In this document: in pieces, positions 1-7,964 of the stretch
Numbering within the stretch: position 1 is the first letter of the stretch
Layout: each line of letters starts with the position of its first letter
Source: Cryobacterium sp. PH31-AA6
Lineage (GTDB): Bacteria; Actinomycetota; Actinomycetes; Actinomycetales; Microbacteriaceae
Reading direction: 5' to 3'
Length of the DNA: 64,000 bases
Assembly (NCBI RefSeq): GCF_030063195.1
Contig: NZ_JASISS010000009.1
Location: 52,066 to 116,065 of the forward strand
Translations under genes and position numbers: made by a program
Notes under the pieces: generated by a model
What the model was told of the DNA's origin: nothing
The model's input: the letters and a program-made list of their open reading frames with translations, nothing else
The model's database searches: none

Positions 1-38
1 CATCGGTCATCCCTCGACTTTACGCGGGCCGACGGCGC

Positions 39-44
39 TAGCCT
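39..44 (+). promoter_or_regulatory. Likely -10 box of a leaderless promoter for the first SDR gene
   Basis: TAGCCT lies exactly 6 nt before the ATG at 51, so transcription would begin at or next to the start codon. There is no Shine-Dalgarno sequence in front of this ATG. A weak -35 match (CGACTT, 15-20) sits 18 nt upstream. The block GGCGCTAGC around it recurs before the peroxiredoxin gene at 34921. Confidence 0.5.
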
Positions 45-50
45 GAAACA

Positions 51-875
51 ATGAGAAACAGAGTGTTCAACCCGATCGGCACCGTCGCCCTGGTCACGGG
101 GGCATCGAGCGGTCTGGGCGCCGGATACGCGCGGGAACTCGCCCAGCGCGGGGCCGATCTCGTCCTCACCGCCCGGCGCCAGGAGCGGCTCGAGGGACTC
201 GCCGTCGAGCTGGCCGAGAAGTACGGCACCGTGTCGACGGTGATCCCCCTCGACCTGGCCGCCCCTGGCGGCGTCGCCGAGCTGGTCAACGACCTGCACT
301 CCCGCGACATCACCATCGGCACGCTCGTCAACAACGCCGGCTTCGCCACCTCCGGCGACCTGGTCGACGCCGACCCGGCCCGGCTGGCCGAGGAGGTCTC
401 GCTCAACGTGGCGGCCCTGACCGCGCTCACTCGCGCGCTGCTGCCCGACCTGCTCCACACCAGCCGGGCACAGCCGGCCAGCGCGGCACTGGTGAACCTC
501 GCGAGCACCGCTGCGTTCCAACCGGTTCCCGGGATGGCGGTCTACGGTGCGACGAAGGCCTACGTGCTCAGCTTCACGGAAGCGCTCTGGTACGAAACCC
601 GCGCTTCCGGCCTCAAGGTGACGGCGATCTGCCCCGGCGCGGTCGACACCGAGTTCTTCGAGGTCGCCGGGCGCAGGCCCGACTCTCGCCGTGCCCTGCT
701 CACTGTCGCCGAGGTCATGCGTACGACGTTCGCGGCCCTCGACCGGGCGTCCACCCCGCCGCACGCCGTGAGCGGCCTGCGCAACACGGTGCTCGCCGGA
801 GTGGCCGGTCGGCTCCCCCACCGCGCCGTCGTCAACGCCGTGGGCCGGATGAACCGTTCCGGTCCGACCGCCTGA
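51..875 (+). CDS. SDR family NAD(P)-dependent oxidoreductase
   Basis: Classical short-chain dehydrogenase/reductase of 274 residues. The cofactor-binding motif TGASSGLG is at residues 16-23, NNAG at 94-97, and the catalytic YxxxK at Y165/K169, with the expected upstream Ser in VNLAST. The C-terminal half after PGAVDTEFF is typical of the family members often annotated as dehydrogenases of DltE/YqjQ type. The substrate cannot be read from the sequence. The ATG at 51 is favoured because a -10 box lies 6 nt upstream (leaderless). The gene is convergent with the GNAT gene that follows, so it appears monocistronic within what is visible; its left neighbour is outside the window. Confidence 0.9.
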   Translation: MRNRVFNPIGTVALVTGASSGLGAGYARELAQRGADLVLTARRQERLEGLAVELAEKYGTVSTVIPLDLAAPGGVAELVNDLHSRDITIGTLVNNAGFATSGDLVDADPARLAEEVSLNVAALTALTRALLPDLLHTSRAQPASAALVNLASTAAFQPVPGMAVYGATKAYVLSFTEALWYETRASGLKVTAICPGAVDTEFFEVAGRRPDSRRALLTVAEVMRTTFAALDRASTPPHAVSGLRNTVLAGVAGRLPHRAVVNAVGRMNRSGPTA

Positions 876-921
876 CCTCCCCCGGTCGCTGGTCGCCGCG
901 CCCCAATCCGCAGGCCGCGCC

Positions 922-937
922 CGCGCCCGCGGGCGCG
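922..937. terminator. GC-only palindrome between convergent genes
   Basis: A perfect 16-nt palindrome (CGCGCCCGCGGGCGCG) lies between the convergent SDR and GNAT genes. It could fold as a compact hairpin on either strand. There is no T-tract, so its role as a terminator is inferred from position only. Confidence 0.35.
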
Positions 938-964
938 CGCTGCCGAAACCGGCGCGGCAACGCG

Positions 965-1543
965 CTACTTGAGGCTCTTCTGCATCAGCACGGTGCCGAG
1001 CCACCGGTCGAACTTGAAACCGACCTTGCCCATCCGGCCGATTTCCTCAAAGCCGAAGTCGCGGTGCAGCTTGACCGAGGCATCCGCGCCCTGGTCGGCG
1101 ATCACCGCGATGATCTCCTTGAGGCCGGCTGCCTTCGACCGGGTGATCAGTTCGCCCAGCAGCACCCGGCCGAGGCCCTTGCCGGTCGAGGCCGCGCCGA
1201 GGTAGATCGAGTTCTCGACCGTGAAGCGGTAGGCCCGCTTCTCTTTCCAGGGGCTGACCAGCGCGTAGCCGAGGATCTGGCCGGCCGGCGAGACGGCGAC
1301 GACGAACGGCATCCCGAGCTTGCCGAGGTAGTAGAACTTGCTCCGCCACGCGGCGAGGGTCATCGGGTCGACGTCGAAGGTCACCGTGCTGTTGGCGACG
1401 TAGTAGTTGTAGATCTCGCGGATGTACGGCAGATCCGTGATCTGGGCCTCACGCATCGCGTATTCGAACGGCGCCTCGGGTGCCGGCTGCGGCCGGAGGT
1501 GTCTGGGCAGCTGTCGACGCGGCTGGTATTCCTCTTCAAGCAC
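965..1543 (-). CDS. GNAT family N-acetyltransferase
   Basis: Protein of 192 residues with a GNAT fold. After an N-terminal extension of about 25 residues rich in Arg and Pro, the sequence reads ITDLPYIREIYNYYV, followed by a central acetyl-CoA motif around GKGLGRVLLGEL. The C-terminal HRDFGFEEIGRM is typical of the phosphinothricin/methionine sulfoximine N-acetyltransferase (Pat/MnaT) branch. It probably acetylates a small amine or amino-acid analogue with acetyl-CoA in the cytoplasm; the substrate is unknown. The GTG start at 1543 is supported by GAGGAG 6 nt upstream. The next minus-strand gene upstream is ung, 29 nt away. Confidence 0.88.
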   Translation of the reverse strand: MLEEEYQPRRQLPRHLRPQPAPEAPFEYAMREAQITDLPYIREIYNYYVANSTVTFDVDPMTLAAWRSKFYYLGKLGMPFVVAVSPAGQILGYALVSPWKEKRAYRFTVENSIYLGAASTGKGLGRVLLGELITRSKAAGLKEIIAVIADQGADASVKLHRDFGFEEIGRMGKVGFKFDRWLGTVLMQKSLK

Positions 1544-1572
1544 GTGTAACTCCTCACCCGGAAGCTTCCAGA

Positions 1573-2262
1573 TTACCCGAGCGACCAGTCGACGGGAGCC
1601 GCCCCCGCCGCGAGGAGCATGTCGTTCGCGCGGCTGAACGGCCGGGATCCGAAGAAGCCCCGGCGCGCGGACAGCGGGCTGGGATGCGCCGACTCGATCA
1701 CGGGCGTGTCACCGAGCAGGGGGCGCACCTTCGCCGCGTCCCGCCCCCACAGGATCGCGACCAACGGACGCCCCCGTGCGACGAGGGCGCGGATGGCCTG
1801 CTCGGTCACTGCCTCCCAGCCCCGGCGCCGGTGCGAACCGGTCACGCCTTCCTGAACCGTCAGCACCCGGTTCAGCAGCAGCACCCCCTGGTCGGCCCAT
1901 TTCGATAGATCGCCGTTTCCGGCCGTCACCTCGATGTCGCCCCGCAGCTCCGCGGCGATGTTCTGGAGGCTGCGCGGCAGCGGGCGCACGTGTCGCTCCA
2001 CCGCGAAGGCCAGGCCGATCGGATGCCCGGGAGTCGGATACGGGTCCTGGCCGAGAATGAGCACGGACACGGCGTCGAAGGGGTCCCGGAAGGCGCGGAA
2101 GATCGTGTCGACCGGAGGCAGCCAGGGGCGTCCCGCCGCCGTTTCCGCGCGGAGGAACCGGTCCATCTGGTCGATCTCGGCCGACACCGGTTCGAGCGCG
2201 AGGGCCCAGCCCTGGTCGATCGCCCCGGACAGGGCGAGCGTCTCCAGGCTGGTCGGGGGCAC
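1573..2262 (-). CDS. ung: Uracil-DNA glycosylase (family 1)
   Basis: Removes uracil from DNA in base-excision repair. The water-activating loop [12 protein letters not shown] contains the catalytic Asp, followed by LLLNRVLTV and the C-terminal [17 protein letters not shown] with the catalytic His. The usual GQDPYH reads GQDPYP here, a variant I believe is common in actinobacterial Ung. From the GTG at 2262 the protein is 229 residues, equal to the length of E. coli Ung. The frame stays open further upstream, but that part would overlap the preceding gene and has no family similarity. The start codon lies just inside the 3' end region of the S51 peptidase-like gene, with which it overlaps head-to-tail (that gene stops at 2274). 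Confidence 0.93.
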   Translation of the reverse strand: MPPTSLETLALSGAIDQGWALALEPVSAEIDQMDRFLRAETAAGRPWLPPVDTIFRAFRDPFDAVSVLILGQDPYPTPGHPIGLAFAVERHVRPLPRSLQNIAAELRGDIEVTAGNGDLSKWADQGVLLLNRVLTVQEGVTGSHRRRGWEAVTEQAIRALVARGRPLVAILWGRDAAKVRPLLGDTPVIESAHPSPLSARRGFFGSRPFSRANDMLLAAGAAPVDWSLG

Positions 2263-2273
2263 CCGCGGTCCGC

Positions 2274-2993
2274 TCAGGCGCCGAAGGTGCTGACGAGCAC
2301 CCCGCCGTCGGCCTGGCTGACCCTCCACACGCTGCCGGCCCCGACGACGCCGAGCGCTCCGACGCCGACGATCAGGGCCGTGCTCTCGTCGATCGCCAGT
2401 CCGCCATCGATCAGGCCGGCCTCGGTGGCCGCGACCAGCCGGGAGAGCGTTCCCCATTGCGCCGCATGCACCTCGACGGTGACGTCGAGGAGCCCGATGC
2501 CCGGTTCGATCGTGATCTCGTCGAGGCCTTCGGCGGCATCCTGGGTGGTCACCTCGACCCCGCCCATCCGCCAGCCACCGATCAGGGCGCGTTCGGCCGC
2601 GATCATGGCACCGGCGGAAAAGCCGAGGTAGGGAATGCCCGCGGCCACCTGGCGGCGGATCTCGCCGGCGATCGGCGCGACCGCGGCGAGATAGGCGGGG
2701 GTGAGCCCGCCACCGATGACGATGCCGTCGACCTCGGAGACCGCGAGCAGCCCGGCGAGTTCGCCGTGGGCGAGGGTGGTGATCCTCGGTTCGAGTTCCC
2801 CGGCGGCGCCGATCGCGGCGACGAGGTTCGCCGCGTGTTCCGGGCCGTCGGCCTCGCGCACGGCGATGATCGCGATCAGGGGCGCGGTGCGGCCCTGGGC
2901 CACGCCGCGCGCAGTCGCTTCGACCAGGAACGGCCCGTAGACGGCCGCGTCGTGGGCGGGAGTCCAGCCGCCGCCGACCAGGTGCACGCTCAC
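2274..2993 (-). CDS. Peptidase E / S51-like (type 1 glutamine amidotransferase-like) protein
   Basis: Protein of 239 residues with the S51 dipeptidase / class I glutamine amidotransferase-like fold. The nucleophile elbow reads GFSAGAMIA, with Ser in place of the amidotransferase Cys, preceded by a GGGLTPAYL segment. S51 enzymes cleave Asp-X dipeptides or cyanophycin-type peptides; the true substrate here is unknown. The GTG at 2993 is chosen because it overlaps the phosphoribosyltransferase stop by 4 nt (GTGA) and is preceded by GGAGG at 3001-3005, inside the upstream gene. The two genes are therefore [15 protein letters not shown] coupled. The long open frame upstream of 2993 is a shadow of the phosphoribosyltransferase. 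Confidence 0.85.
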   Translation of the reverse strand: MSVHLVGGGWTPAHDAAVYGPFLVEATARGVAQGRTAPLIAIIAVREADGPEHAANLVAAIGAAGELEPRITTLAHGELAGLLAVSEVDGIVIGGGLTPAYLAAVAPIAGEIRRQVAAGIPYLGFSAGAMIAAERALIGGWRMGGVEVTTQDAAEGLDEITIEPGIGLLDVTVEVHAAQWGTLSRLVAATEAGLIDGGLAIDESTALIVGVGALGVVGAGSVWRVSQADGGVLVSTFGA

Positions 2994-3523
2994 GCGCTCA
3001 CCTCCATGGCTTCGGCGGCGACAACCAGCGGCAACGACGACCACGGGAACACGATCCAGCGGTCGGTCTCCCGCCAGGTGTAGTCGGGCACGAGCACCGT
3101 TCTCGGCTTGGTGTACAGGGTGGCGGTGCGCACCTCGGCGGCGGAGTCGCGCAGCAGGGCGACGACGAGGGCGAGGGTGTGCCCGGAATCGGAGACGTCG
3201 TCGACCAGGAGAACGCGCAGCCCGGCGAGCGCCGGGGCGTCGAGCATCGGCCCGGACAACACGGGCTCCGGCAGCCGCTCGTCGATGCCGGTGTAGAACT
3301 GCACGTTGATGCTGCCGCAGTTCTTGGTGCCCAGCGCGTAGGACATGGCCCCGGCGAGCAACAGCCCGCCGCGGGCGATGGCAATCACGACATCCGTCTG
3401 GTAGCCGCTGGCCAAAACCGACGCGGCCAGCGTGCGGGCCGCGTCGGCGAAGACATCCCATTCGAGGACTTCTCGTTGAATCCCGGTCAGGTCTGTGCCT
3501 GCGTCATGCGCGTCGAATGCCAT
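2990..3523 (-). CDS. Phosphoribosyltransferase (type I, purine-salvage-like)
   Basis: Protein of 177 residues with a type I PRTase fold. The PRPP-binding loop reads [14 protein letters not shown], and an upstream [15 protein letters not shown] supplies the first conserved loop. Close relatives are annotated as xanthine/hypoxanthine-type phosphoribosyltransferases, so purine base salvage with PRPP is likely, but base specificity cannot be read here. The ATG at 3523 has no Shine-Dalgarno sequence. A TAGCAT element ends 6 nt before it, suggesting a leaderless transcript. It is the first gene of an operon with the overlapping S51 peptidase-like gene, and possibly ung and the GNAT gene. Confidence 0.88.
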   Translation of the reverse strand: MAFDAHDAGTDLTGIQREVLEWDVFADAARTLAASVLASGYQTDVVIAIARGGLLLAGAMSYALGTKNCGSINVQFYTGIDERLPEPVLSGPMLDAPALAGLRVLLVDDVSDSGHTLALVVALLRDSAAEVRTATLYTKPRTVLVPDYTWRETDRWIVFPWSSLPLVVAAEAMEVSA

Positions 3524-3529
3524 TCATCA

Positions 3530-3535
3530 ATGCTA
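3530..3535 (-). promoter_or_regulatory. Likely -10 box of a leaderless promoter (phosphoribosyltransferase)
   Basis: On the minus strand TAGCAT is followed by 6 nt and the ATG at 3523. No ribosome binding site is present, which fits a leaderless mRNA. Confidence 0.5.
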
Positions 3536-3548
3536 GGTCACGAGACGG

Positions 3549-4679
3549 TCACGGAAGGTGCCGCTCCTCGTGACCGTTGTAGAGCGACAGTGGCCGGATG
3601 AGCGCATTCTCCGCGGTCTGTTCGATGATGTGAGCCGTCCAGCCGGTGAGCCGGGCCGCGACGAAGAGCGGCGTGAAGGTGAGGGTGTCGAATCCCATCA
3701 GGTGGTAGGCCGGGCCCGACGGGTAGTCCAGGTTGGGCAGGATGCCCGTGCGCGCCGTCATCGCCGCGGCGAGCGATTCGTAGAGGTCGAGCAGGTCGGG
3801 CCGGTCGTAGTGTTCGATCAGCGTGAGCAGGGCCGTGTACATGGTCGGCACCCGGGAATCGCCGTGCTTGTAGACCCGGTGCCCGAATCCCATCACCTTG
3901 TGCTTGGCGTCGAGGGTCTGCTTCAGCCAGGTTTCGGCCCGCCCGCCGGCACCCTGGCCCGCGCCGATCTCGTCGAAGATGTGCATGACGGCCTCGTTCG
4001 CGCCGCCGTGCAGTGGACCCTTCAGGGCGCCGATCGCACCGGTCACGGCGGAGTGGTAGTCCGACATCGTTGAGGTGATCACGCGCGCGGTGAAGGTGGA
4101 CGCGTTGAAGGAATGCTCGGCGTACATGATCATCGACACGTCGAAGGCCTCGACGACGACGAGCTCGGGCACCTCGCCGAAGGTCATGAACAGGAAGTTC
4201 GCCGAGTAGCCGAGGTCGTCGCGGGGTTCGACCGGGTCCAGCCCGTGGCGGCGGCGCTGGTCGTACGCGACGATCGACGGCATCTGCGCCCACAGGCGCA
4301 GGCCCTTGGCCCGGTTGGCTTCCGGCGACGGGTCGTCGACCTGGGGGTCGTTGGCGCCGATCAGGCTCACAGCGGTGCGCACGACATCCATCGGGTGAGC
4401 CGTCATCGGCAGCTCGTCGATGACCCGGCGCACGGCCGGTGCGAGGTGCCGCAGCGATCGCTCCTGCTCCTCGAAGGCGGCCAGTTCGGTGTCCGTCGGC
4501 AGCTCCCCGTTCCAGAGCAGGTAGGCGACCTCCTCGAAGCTGCGCTGCGAGGCGAGCTCCTGCACGGGGTAGCCGCGGTAGAGCAGCGAGTTGGAGTCGG
4601 GGTTGACCTTGGAGACGGCCGTCCTGTCGACGACGACACCCGCGAGGCCCTTGAAAACCGTCGGTTCGTTCTGAGTCAT
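3549..4679 (-). CDS. prpC: 2-methylcitrate synthase (bifunctional 2-methylcitrate synthase/citrate synthase)
   Basis: Condenses propionyl-CoA with oxaloacetate to 2-methylcitrate, the first committed step of the methylcitrate cycle; relatives also accept acetyl-CoA. The 376-residue protein has the citrate synthase signatures GPLHGGANEAVM with the catalytic His, and MGFGHRVYKHGDSR with the second His. The ATG at 4679 has AAGGAG 6 nt upstream. The longer open frame further upstream overlaps prpB and is a shadow. It is the last gene of gntR-prpD-prpB-prpC, 17 nt after prpB. Assignment to methylcitrate rather than plain citrate synthase rests on the short actinobacterial type and on its neighbours. 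Confidence 0.95.
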   Translation of the reverse strand: MTQNEPTVFKGLAGVVVDRTAVSKVNPDSNSLLYRGYPVQELASQRSFEEVAYLLWNGELPTDTELAAFEEQERSLRHLAPAVRRVIDELPMTAHPMDVVRTAVSLIGANDPQVDDPSPEANRAKGLRLWAQMPSIVAYDQRRRHGLDPVEPRDDLGYSANFLFMTFGEVPELVVVEAFDVSMIMYAEHSFNASTFTARVITSTMSDYHSAVTGAIGALKGPLHGGANEAVMHIFDEIGAGQGAGGRAETWLKQTLDAKHKVMGFGHRVYKHGDSRVPTMYTALLTLIEHYDRPDLLDLYESLAAAMTARTGILPNLDYPSGPAYHLMGFDTLTFTPLFVAARLTGWTAHIIEQTAENALIRPLSLYNGHEERHLP

Positions 4680-4696
4680 GACGCTCCTTTGCGTTT

Positions 4697-5608
4697 CTAC
4701 GAGGGGAGATGCGGGTTGAGGGTGAAGTTGAACACCCCGGAGTCGAAGTGGCTGTATGCCGGATAGTCGAGCAGATCGTACAGTTCCGCCCGGTGCTGCA
4801 TCTCCGGCAGGAGGGACGTCAACGATCCTTCCGCCTCGATGGTATCGAGGCCGCGCTCGGCCGCGCCCATCGCCAGGCGCAGGAGCGAGACCGGGAAGAT
4901 GACGATGTTCATCCCCACGTCGGCGAGCTGCTGCACGGTGAAGAGCTCGCCCTTGCCGAATTCGGTCATGTTCGCCAGGATCGGCACGTCCACGGCGGCC
5001 CGGATCGCGGCGAACTCGGCCAGCGACGCCATCGCCTCGGGGAAGATCGCGTCCGCGCCCGCGTCGACGAGTCCCTTCGCCCGGTCGACCGCGGCGGCCA
5101 GCCCGTCGACCGCTCGGATGTCGGTGCGCGCCATGACGAGAAAGTTCGGGTCCCGGCGGGCATCCACCGCCGCCCGGATTCGCTTGGCGGCAGTGTCGAA
5201 GTCGACGACCTGCTTGCCGTCGAGGTGCCCGCACCGTTTCGGGTTGACCTGGTCCTCGATGTGCATCCCGGCCAGGCCCGCGTCTTCGAGGGTCTGGATG
5301 GTGCGCGCCACGTTCATCGGTTCGCCGAAACCGGTGTCGGCGTCGACGATGGCGGGGAGGTCGGTCATCCGGGCGATCTGCTGGCTGCGCCCGGCGACCT
5401 CGGTGAGGGTGGTCAGTCCGATGTCAGGCAGGCCCAGGTCAGCCGAGAGCACCGCCCCTGAGATGTACACGCCCTCGAAGCCCTTGGCCCCGATCAGGCG
5501 GGCCGAGAGCGGGTTGAATGCGCCGGGGAAGCGAAGCAGTCGTCCACCGGCGAGCGCCGCCCTGAGCTCGGCGCGCTTCTGGGCCGGAGTAACGCTGGAG
5601 TACAGCAT
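4697..5608 (-). CDS. prpB: Methylisocitrate lyase
   Basis: Cleaves 2-methylisocitrate to pyruvate and succinate, the last step of the methylcitrate cycle. The 303-residue protein belongs to the isocitrate lyase/PEP mutase superfamily. It shows the Mg-binding DADTGFGEPMN segment near residue 90, and IEDQVNPKRCGHLDGK with the catalytic Cys in KRCGH. The C-terminal FDSGVFNFTLNPHLP is typical of PrpB. The ATG at 5608 overlaps by one base the stop region of prpD, so the two genes are [15 protein letters not shown] coupled. It lies in the middle of the prpD-prpB-prpC operon. Confidence 0.95.
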   Translation of the reverse strand: MLYSSVTPAQKRAELRAALAGGRLLRFPGAFNPLSARLIGAKGFEGVYISGAVLSADLGLPDIGLTTLTEVAGRSQQIARMTDLPAIVDADTGFGEPMNVARTIQTLEDAGLAGMHIEDQVNPKRCGHLDGKQVVDFDTAAKRIRAAVDARRDPNFLVMARTDIRAVDGLAAAVDRAKGLVDAGADAIFPEAMASLAEFAAIRAAVDVPILANMTEFGKGELFTVQQLADVGMNIVIFPVSLLRLAMGAAERGLDTIEAEGSLTSLLPEMQHRAELYDLLDYPAYSHFDSGVFNFTLNPHLPS

Positions 5609-7161
5609 CAGAAGATTCCGACCGGGGTGGGGAGTGAGGTGAGCAGGCCGTTGGCGGCCACGATCGTGAGCTCGCCGAGTTCCTCGGCGGCCAGGCTGGG
5701 GAGGCGCTGGGCGGCGCTGAGGAAGCGCACGATCTCACCCTCCTCGAGCACATCGGCGGCGAGCACACGGAACTTATTGATGTACTCGGCGCGGCCGAAC
5801 GGCTTGGCGCCGAGCGGGTGTGCGTCGGCGACCGCGAGCTCGTCCACGATCCGGGTGCCGTCGGCGAGCAGGATCTCCACCCGGCCGCCGAAGGCCTGCT
5901 CTGCCGGGTCGAGCGAGTGGTAGCGCCGGGTCCACTCTGGGTCCTCCGTCGTTCTCACCCGGTTCCACAGCGCGACCGTGTCGGCGCGACCGGCGCGCTC
6001 GGGCCGGTAGGAGTCGACGTGGTGCCAGCTGCCGTCCTGCAGAGCCACCGTGAAGATGTAGGGGATCGAGTGGTCGAGGGTCTCCCGACTGGCGGTCGGG
6101 TCGTATTTCTGCGGGTCGTTCGCCCCTGATCCGATCACGTTGTGGGTGTGGTGACTGGTGTGGATGACGATGGACTCCACGATGTCCCTGCCGTCCGGTC
6201 CCTGAGCCTGTCGAAGGGCAGGGTGCTCGCGGTGAAGTTTGCGGGCGAGGTCGATCAGCGCCTGGGCCTGGTATTCGGCCGAATGCTCCTTGGTGTAGCT
6301 GTCCAGGATCGCCCGCTTCGCCTCGCCGGCCTCCGGCAGGGACACGTCGTAGGCGGCACCCGGACCATCGAGCAGCCACGCGATCACGCCGTCTTCGCCC
6401 TCGTAGATCGGCGTCGGGCTGGTTTCGCCGCGCATCGCCCGGTCGACCGCCTCGACGGCCATCTTGCCGGCGAAGGCCGGCGCGTAGGCCTTCCAGCTGG
6501 AGATCTCACCCTTGCGGGACTGCCGGGTCGCCGTTGTCGTGTGCAGCGCCTGCCCGACGGACTGGAAGATCGTGGCCGGGTCGAGGCCGAGCAGGGTGCC
6601 GATCCCGGCGGCGGCCGACGGGCCGAGGTGGGCGACGTGGTCGATCTTGTGGGCGTGCAGGCTGATCGCCTTGACCAGGTCGATCTGCACCTCATACCCG
6701 GTGGCGATCCCGCGCACGAGGTCGCGCCCGGTCAGGCCCCTGGACATGGCGAGGTGCTGGGCCACGGCGACGACCGGCGGGATGTTGTCGCCGGGGTGCG
6801 AATACTCGGCGGCGAGGAACGTGTCGTGGTAGTCCAGTTCGCGTACGGCCACGCCGTTGGCCCAGGCCGCCCACTCCGGGGAGACCCTTCTCGAGCGCTG
6901 TGCACCGAACACGGTCGAGCCGACCCCGTTGAAGGAACGGGGGTGGGCCAGCGCCTGCGACCGCGCGGCGACCACGGGTCGCCGGGTCAGCGAGGCGGCA
7001 GCGACGGCCGCATTGTCGATGACCCGGTTGATGATCATCTCGGTCACCTCGTCGGTGACCGGCACCGGGTCGGCCGCGCATTCGGCGATCTTCCAGGCGA
7101 GCTGATCGGTTCGGGCCAGGTTTTCGTCGCTGCGGTGAACACGAACGTGATGTTGCTGCAC
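5608..7161 (-). CDS. prpD: 2-methylcitrate dehydratase, MmgE/PrpD family
   Basis: Dehydrates 2-methylcitrate in the methylcitrate cycle. The 517-residue protein shows family segments including [35 protein letters not shown] and [18 protein letters not shown], then [15 protein letters not shown] and [11 protein letters not shown]. At about residues 315-321 it carries the peptide LRQAQGP, encoded by the 23-nt repeat at 6197-6219. Relatives, as I remember them, have no residues at that point, so this looks like an in-frame insertion of a dispersed repeat just before [10 protein letters not shown]. The reading frame is intact and the flanking motifs are normal, so the enzyme is probably active. 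It follows gntR by 15 nt, with the sequence AAAGGAACCACC before the start. Confidence 0.93.
   Translation of the reverse strand: MQQHHVRVHRSDENLARTDQLAWKIAECAADPVPVTDEVTEMIINRVIDNAAVAAASLTRRPVVAARSQALAHPRSFNGVGSTVFGAQRSRRVSPEWAAWANGVAVRELDYHDTFLAAEYSHPGDNIPPVVAVAQHLAMSRGLTGRDLVRGIATGYEVQIDLVKAISLHAHKIDHVAHLGPSAAAGIGTLLGLDPATIFQSVGQALHTTTATRQSRKGEISSWKAYAPAFAGKMAVEAVDRAMRGETSPTPIYEGEDGVIAWLLDGPGAAYDVSLPEAGEAKRAILDSYTKEHSAEYQAQALIDLARKLHREHPALRQAQGPDGRDIVESIVIHTSHHTHNVIGSGANDPQKYDPTASRETLDHSIPYIFTVALQDGSWHHVDSYRPERAGRADTVALWNRVRTTEDPEWTRRYHSLDPAEQAFGGRVEILLADGTRIVDELAVADAHPLGAKPFGRAEYINKFRVLAADVLEEGEIVRFLSAAQRLPSLAAEELGELTIVAANGLLTSLPTPVGIF
6197..6219 (+). repeat. Dispersed repeat (CCTGAGCCTGTCGAAGG type) inside prpD
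   Basis: Twenty-three bases contain CCTGAGCCTGTCGAAGG. I recognise this as the widely dispersed short repeat of high-GC bacterial genomes whose reverse strand reads CTTCGACAGGCTCAGG. In coding DNA it is known to produce peptides such as LRQAQGP or SLSKG. Here it is read on the prpD strand as LRQAQGP without breaking the frame. I see no second copy in this window. Confidence 0.75.
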
Positions 7162-7176
7162 GGTGGTTCCTTTCGG

Positions 7177-7884
7177 TTAGGCGACCGGGCCGGTCGGCTG
7201 CCCCTGGATCGCCGCGAGGACGTTCGTGAGGCTCTGCTGGAGGTGGACGTGGGTGGCGTGCGCCGCGAGCGAGGTGTCGCCGGCGATGATCGCGTCGATG
7301 ATGAGCAGGTGCTCGGCCGCCGCGGAGCGCAGCCGGTCGGGGTTGCCCCTGGCCAGACGACGGATGCGAGCCAGGTGGGTGCGCACGGTGGCCAACGCTC
7401 CGACCAGGAAGGGGTTGGCGACGGCGGCGGCGACCGCATCGTCGAATTCGTCGATCAGGTCGTAGTAACGGTGCAGGCCCGTCTCGCCCTGCGCGAGCAG
7501 CGCGGGGGCGGCGAGGAACTGGTCTCGGAGGGCCAGGAAGACCGCGGGGTCCCGGCGGTCGGCCGCGATTCTGGCGGCGTGCTCCTCGAGCGCCCTGCGC
7601 ACCTCGTAGAGCTCGCGGATGCTGTCGACGTTCATCTCGGTGACTATGAAGCCCCGTCCGGGGCGGCCGGCCACGAGGCCGTCGGCGATCAGTCGGGCGA
7701 TCGCTGCCCGCAGCGGCGTACGGGAGACCCCGATCCGGGCCGATTGCTCGATCTCGAGCAGCCCGGTCCCCGGCGGCAGAATCCCGTCGAGGATCTCACC
7801 GCGCAGCTGGCGGTAGGCGCGCTCGCCGGCGCGCAGCGGGGCGGCGGGTCCCGCCGTTGGGGTTTCTGTATACACAGACCCCAT
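7177..7884 (-). CDS. GntR family transcriptional regulator (FadR subfamily, FCD domain)
   Basis: Protein of 235 residues. The N-terminal winged helix spans about residues 20-85 and includes LLEIEQSARIGVSRTPLRAAIARL and DGLVAGRPGRGFIV. The all-helical FCD effector domain follows and ends with HLLIIDAIIAGDTSLAAHATHVHLQQS, whose metal/ligand-binding His pattern is typical. It is the first gene of the gntR-prpD-prpB-prpC unit and divergent from prpE, so it is the probable propionate-responsive regulator of the locus. The 14-nt operator-like repeat at 7865-7878 lies within its own first codons, which suggests autoregulation by roadblock. AAAGGGA precedes the ATG at 7884. Confidence 0.9.
   Translation of the reverse strand: MGSVYTETPTAGPAAPLRAGERAYRQLRGEILDGILPPGTGLLEIEQSARIGVSRTPLRAAIARLIADGLVAGRPGRGFIVTEMNVDSIRELYEVRRALEEHAARIAADRRDPAVFLALRDQFLAAPALLAQGETGLHRYYDLIDEFDDAVAAAVANPFLVGALATVRTHLARIRRLARGNPDRLRSAAAEHLLIIDAIIAGDTSLAAHATHVHLQQSLTNVLAAIQGQPTGPVA
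7865..7878. promoter_or_regulatory. GntR-type operator candidate 1 (inside the start of gntR)
   Basis: TCTGTATACACAGA is a 14-nt inverted repeat with one mismatched pair and a TGTATACA core. It lies within codons 3-6 of gntR. The core fits the yGTnnnACr pattern known for FadR-subfamily GntR sites. Its centre is 62 bp from that of the second site, close to six helical turns. Confidence 0.6.
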
Positions 7885-7926
7885 GTTATTCCCTTTGAGG
7901 GGGTTTCGTGCAAGACTTCGAGCATT

Positions 7927-7940
7927 CTATGTATACATAG
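7927..7940. promoter_or_regulatory. GntR-type operator candidate 2 (perfect palindrome before prpE)
   Basis: CTATGTATACATAG is a perfect 14-nt palindrome 25 nt upstream of the prpE start. It contains the same TGTATACA core as the site inside gntR. Its position overlaps the region where the prpE promoter -10 would lie, so binding would be expected to repress prpE. Confidence 0.65.
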
Positions 7941-7964
7941 GAGCTTCAATGGGGAGGTTCACAC

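Noticed and set aside
1573..2262. GQDPYP in place of the canonical GQDPYH in uracil-DNA glycosylase as a possible change of activity
   Set aside because: I believe this variant is usual in actinobacterial Ung, and all other catalytic segments are intact.
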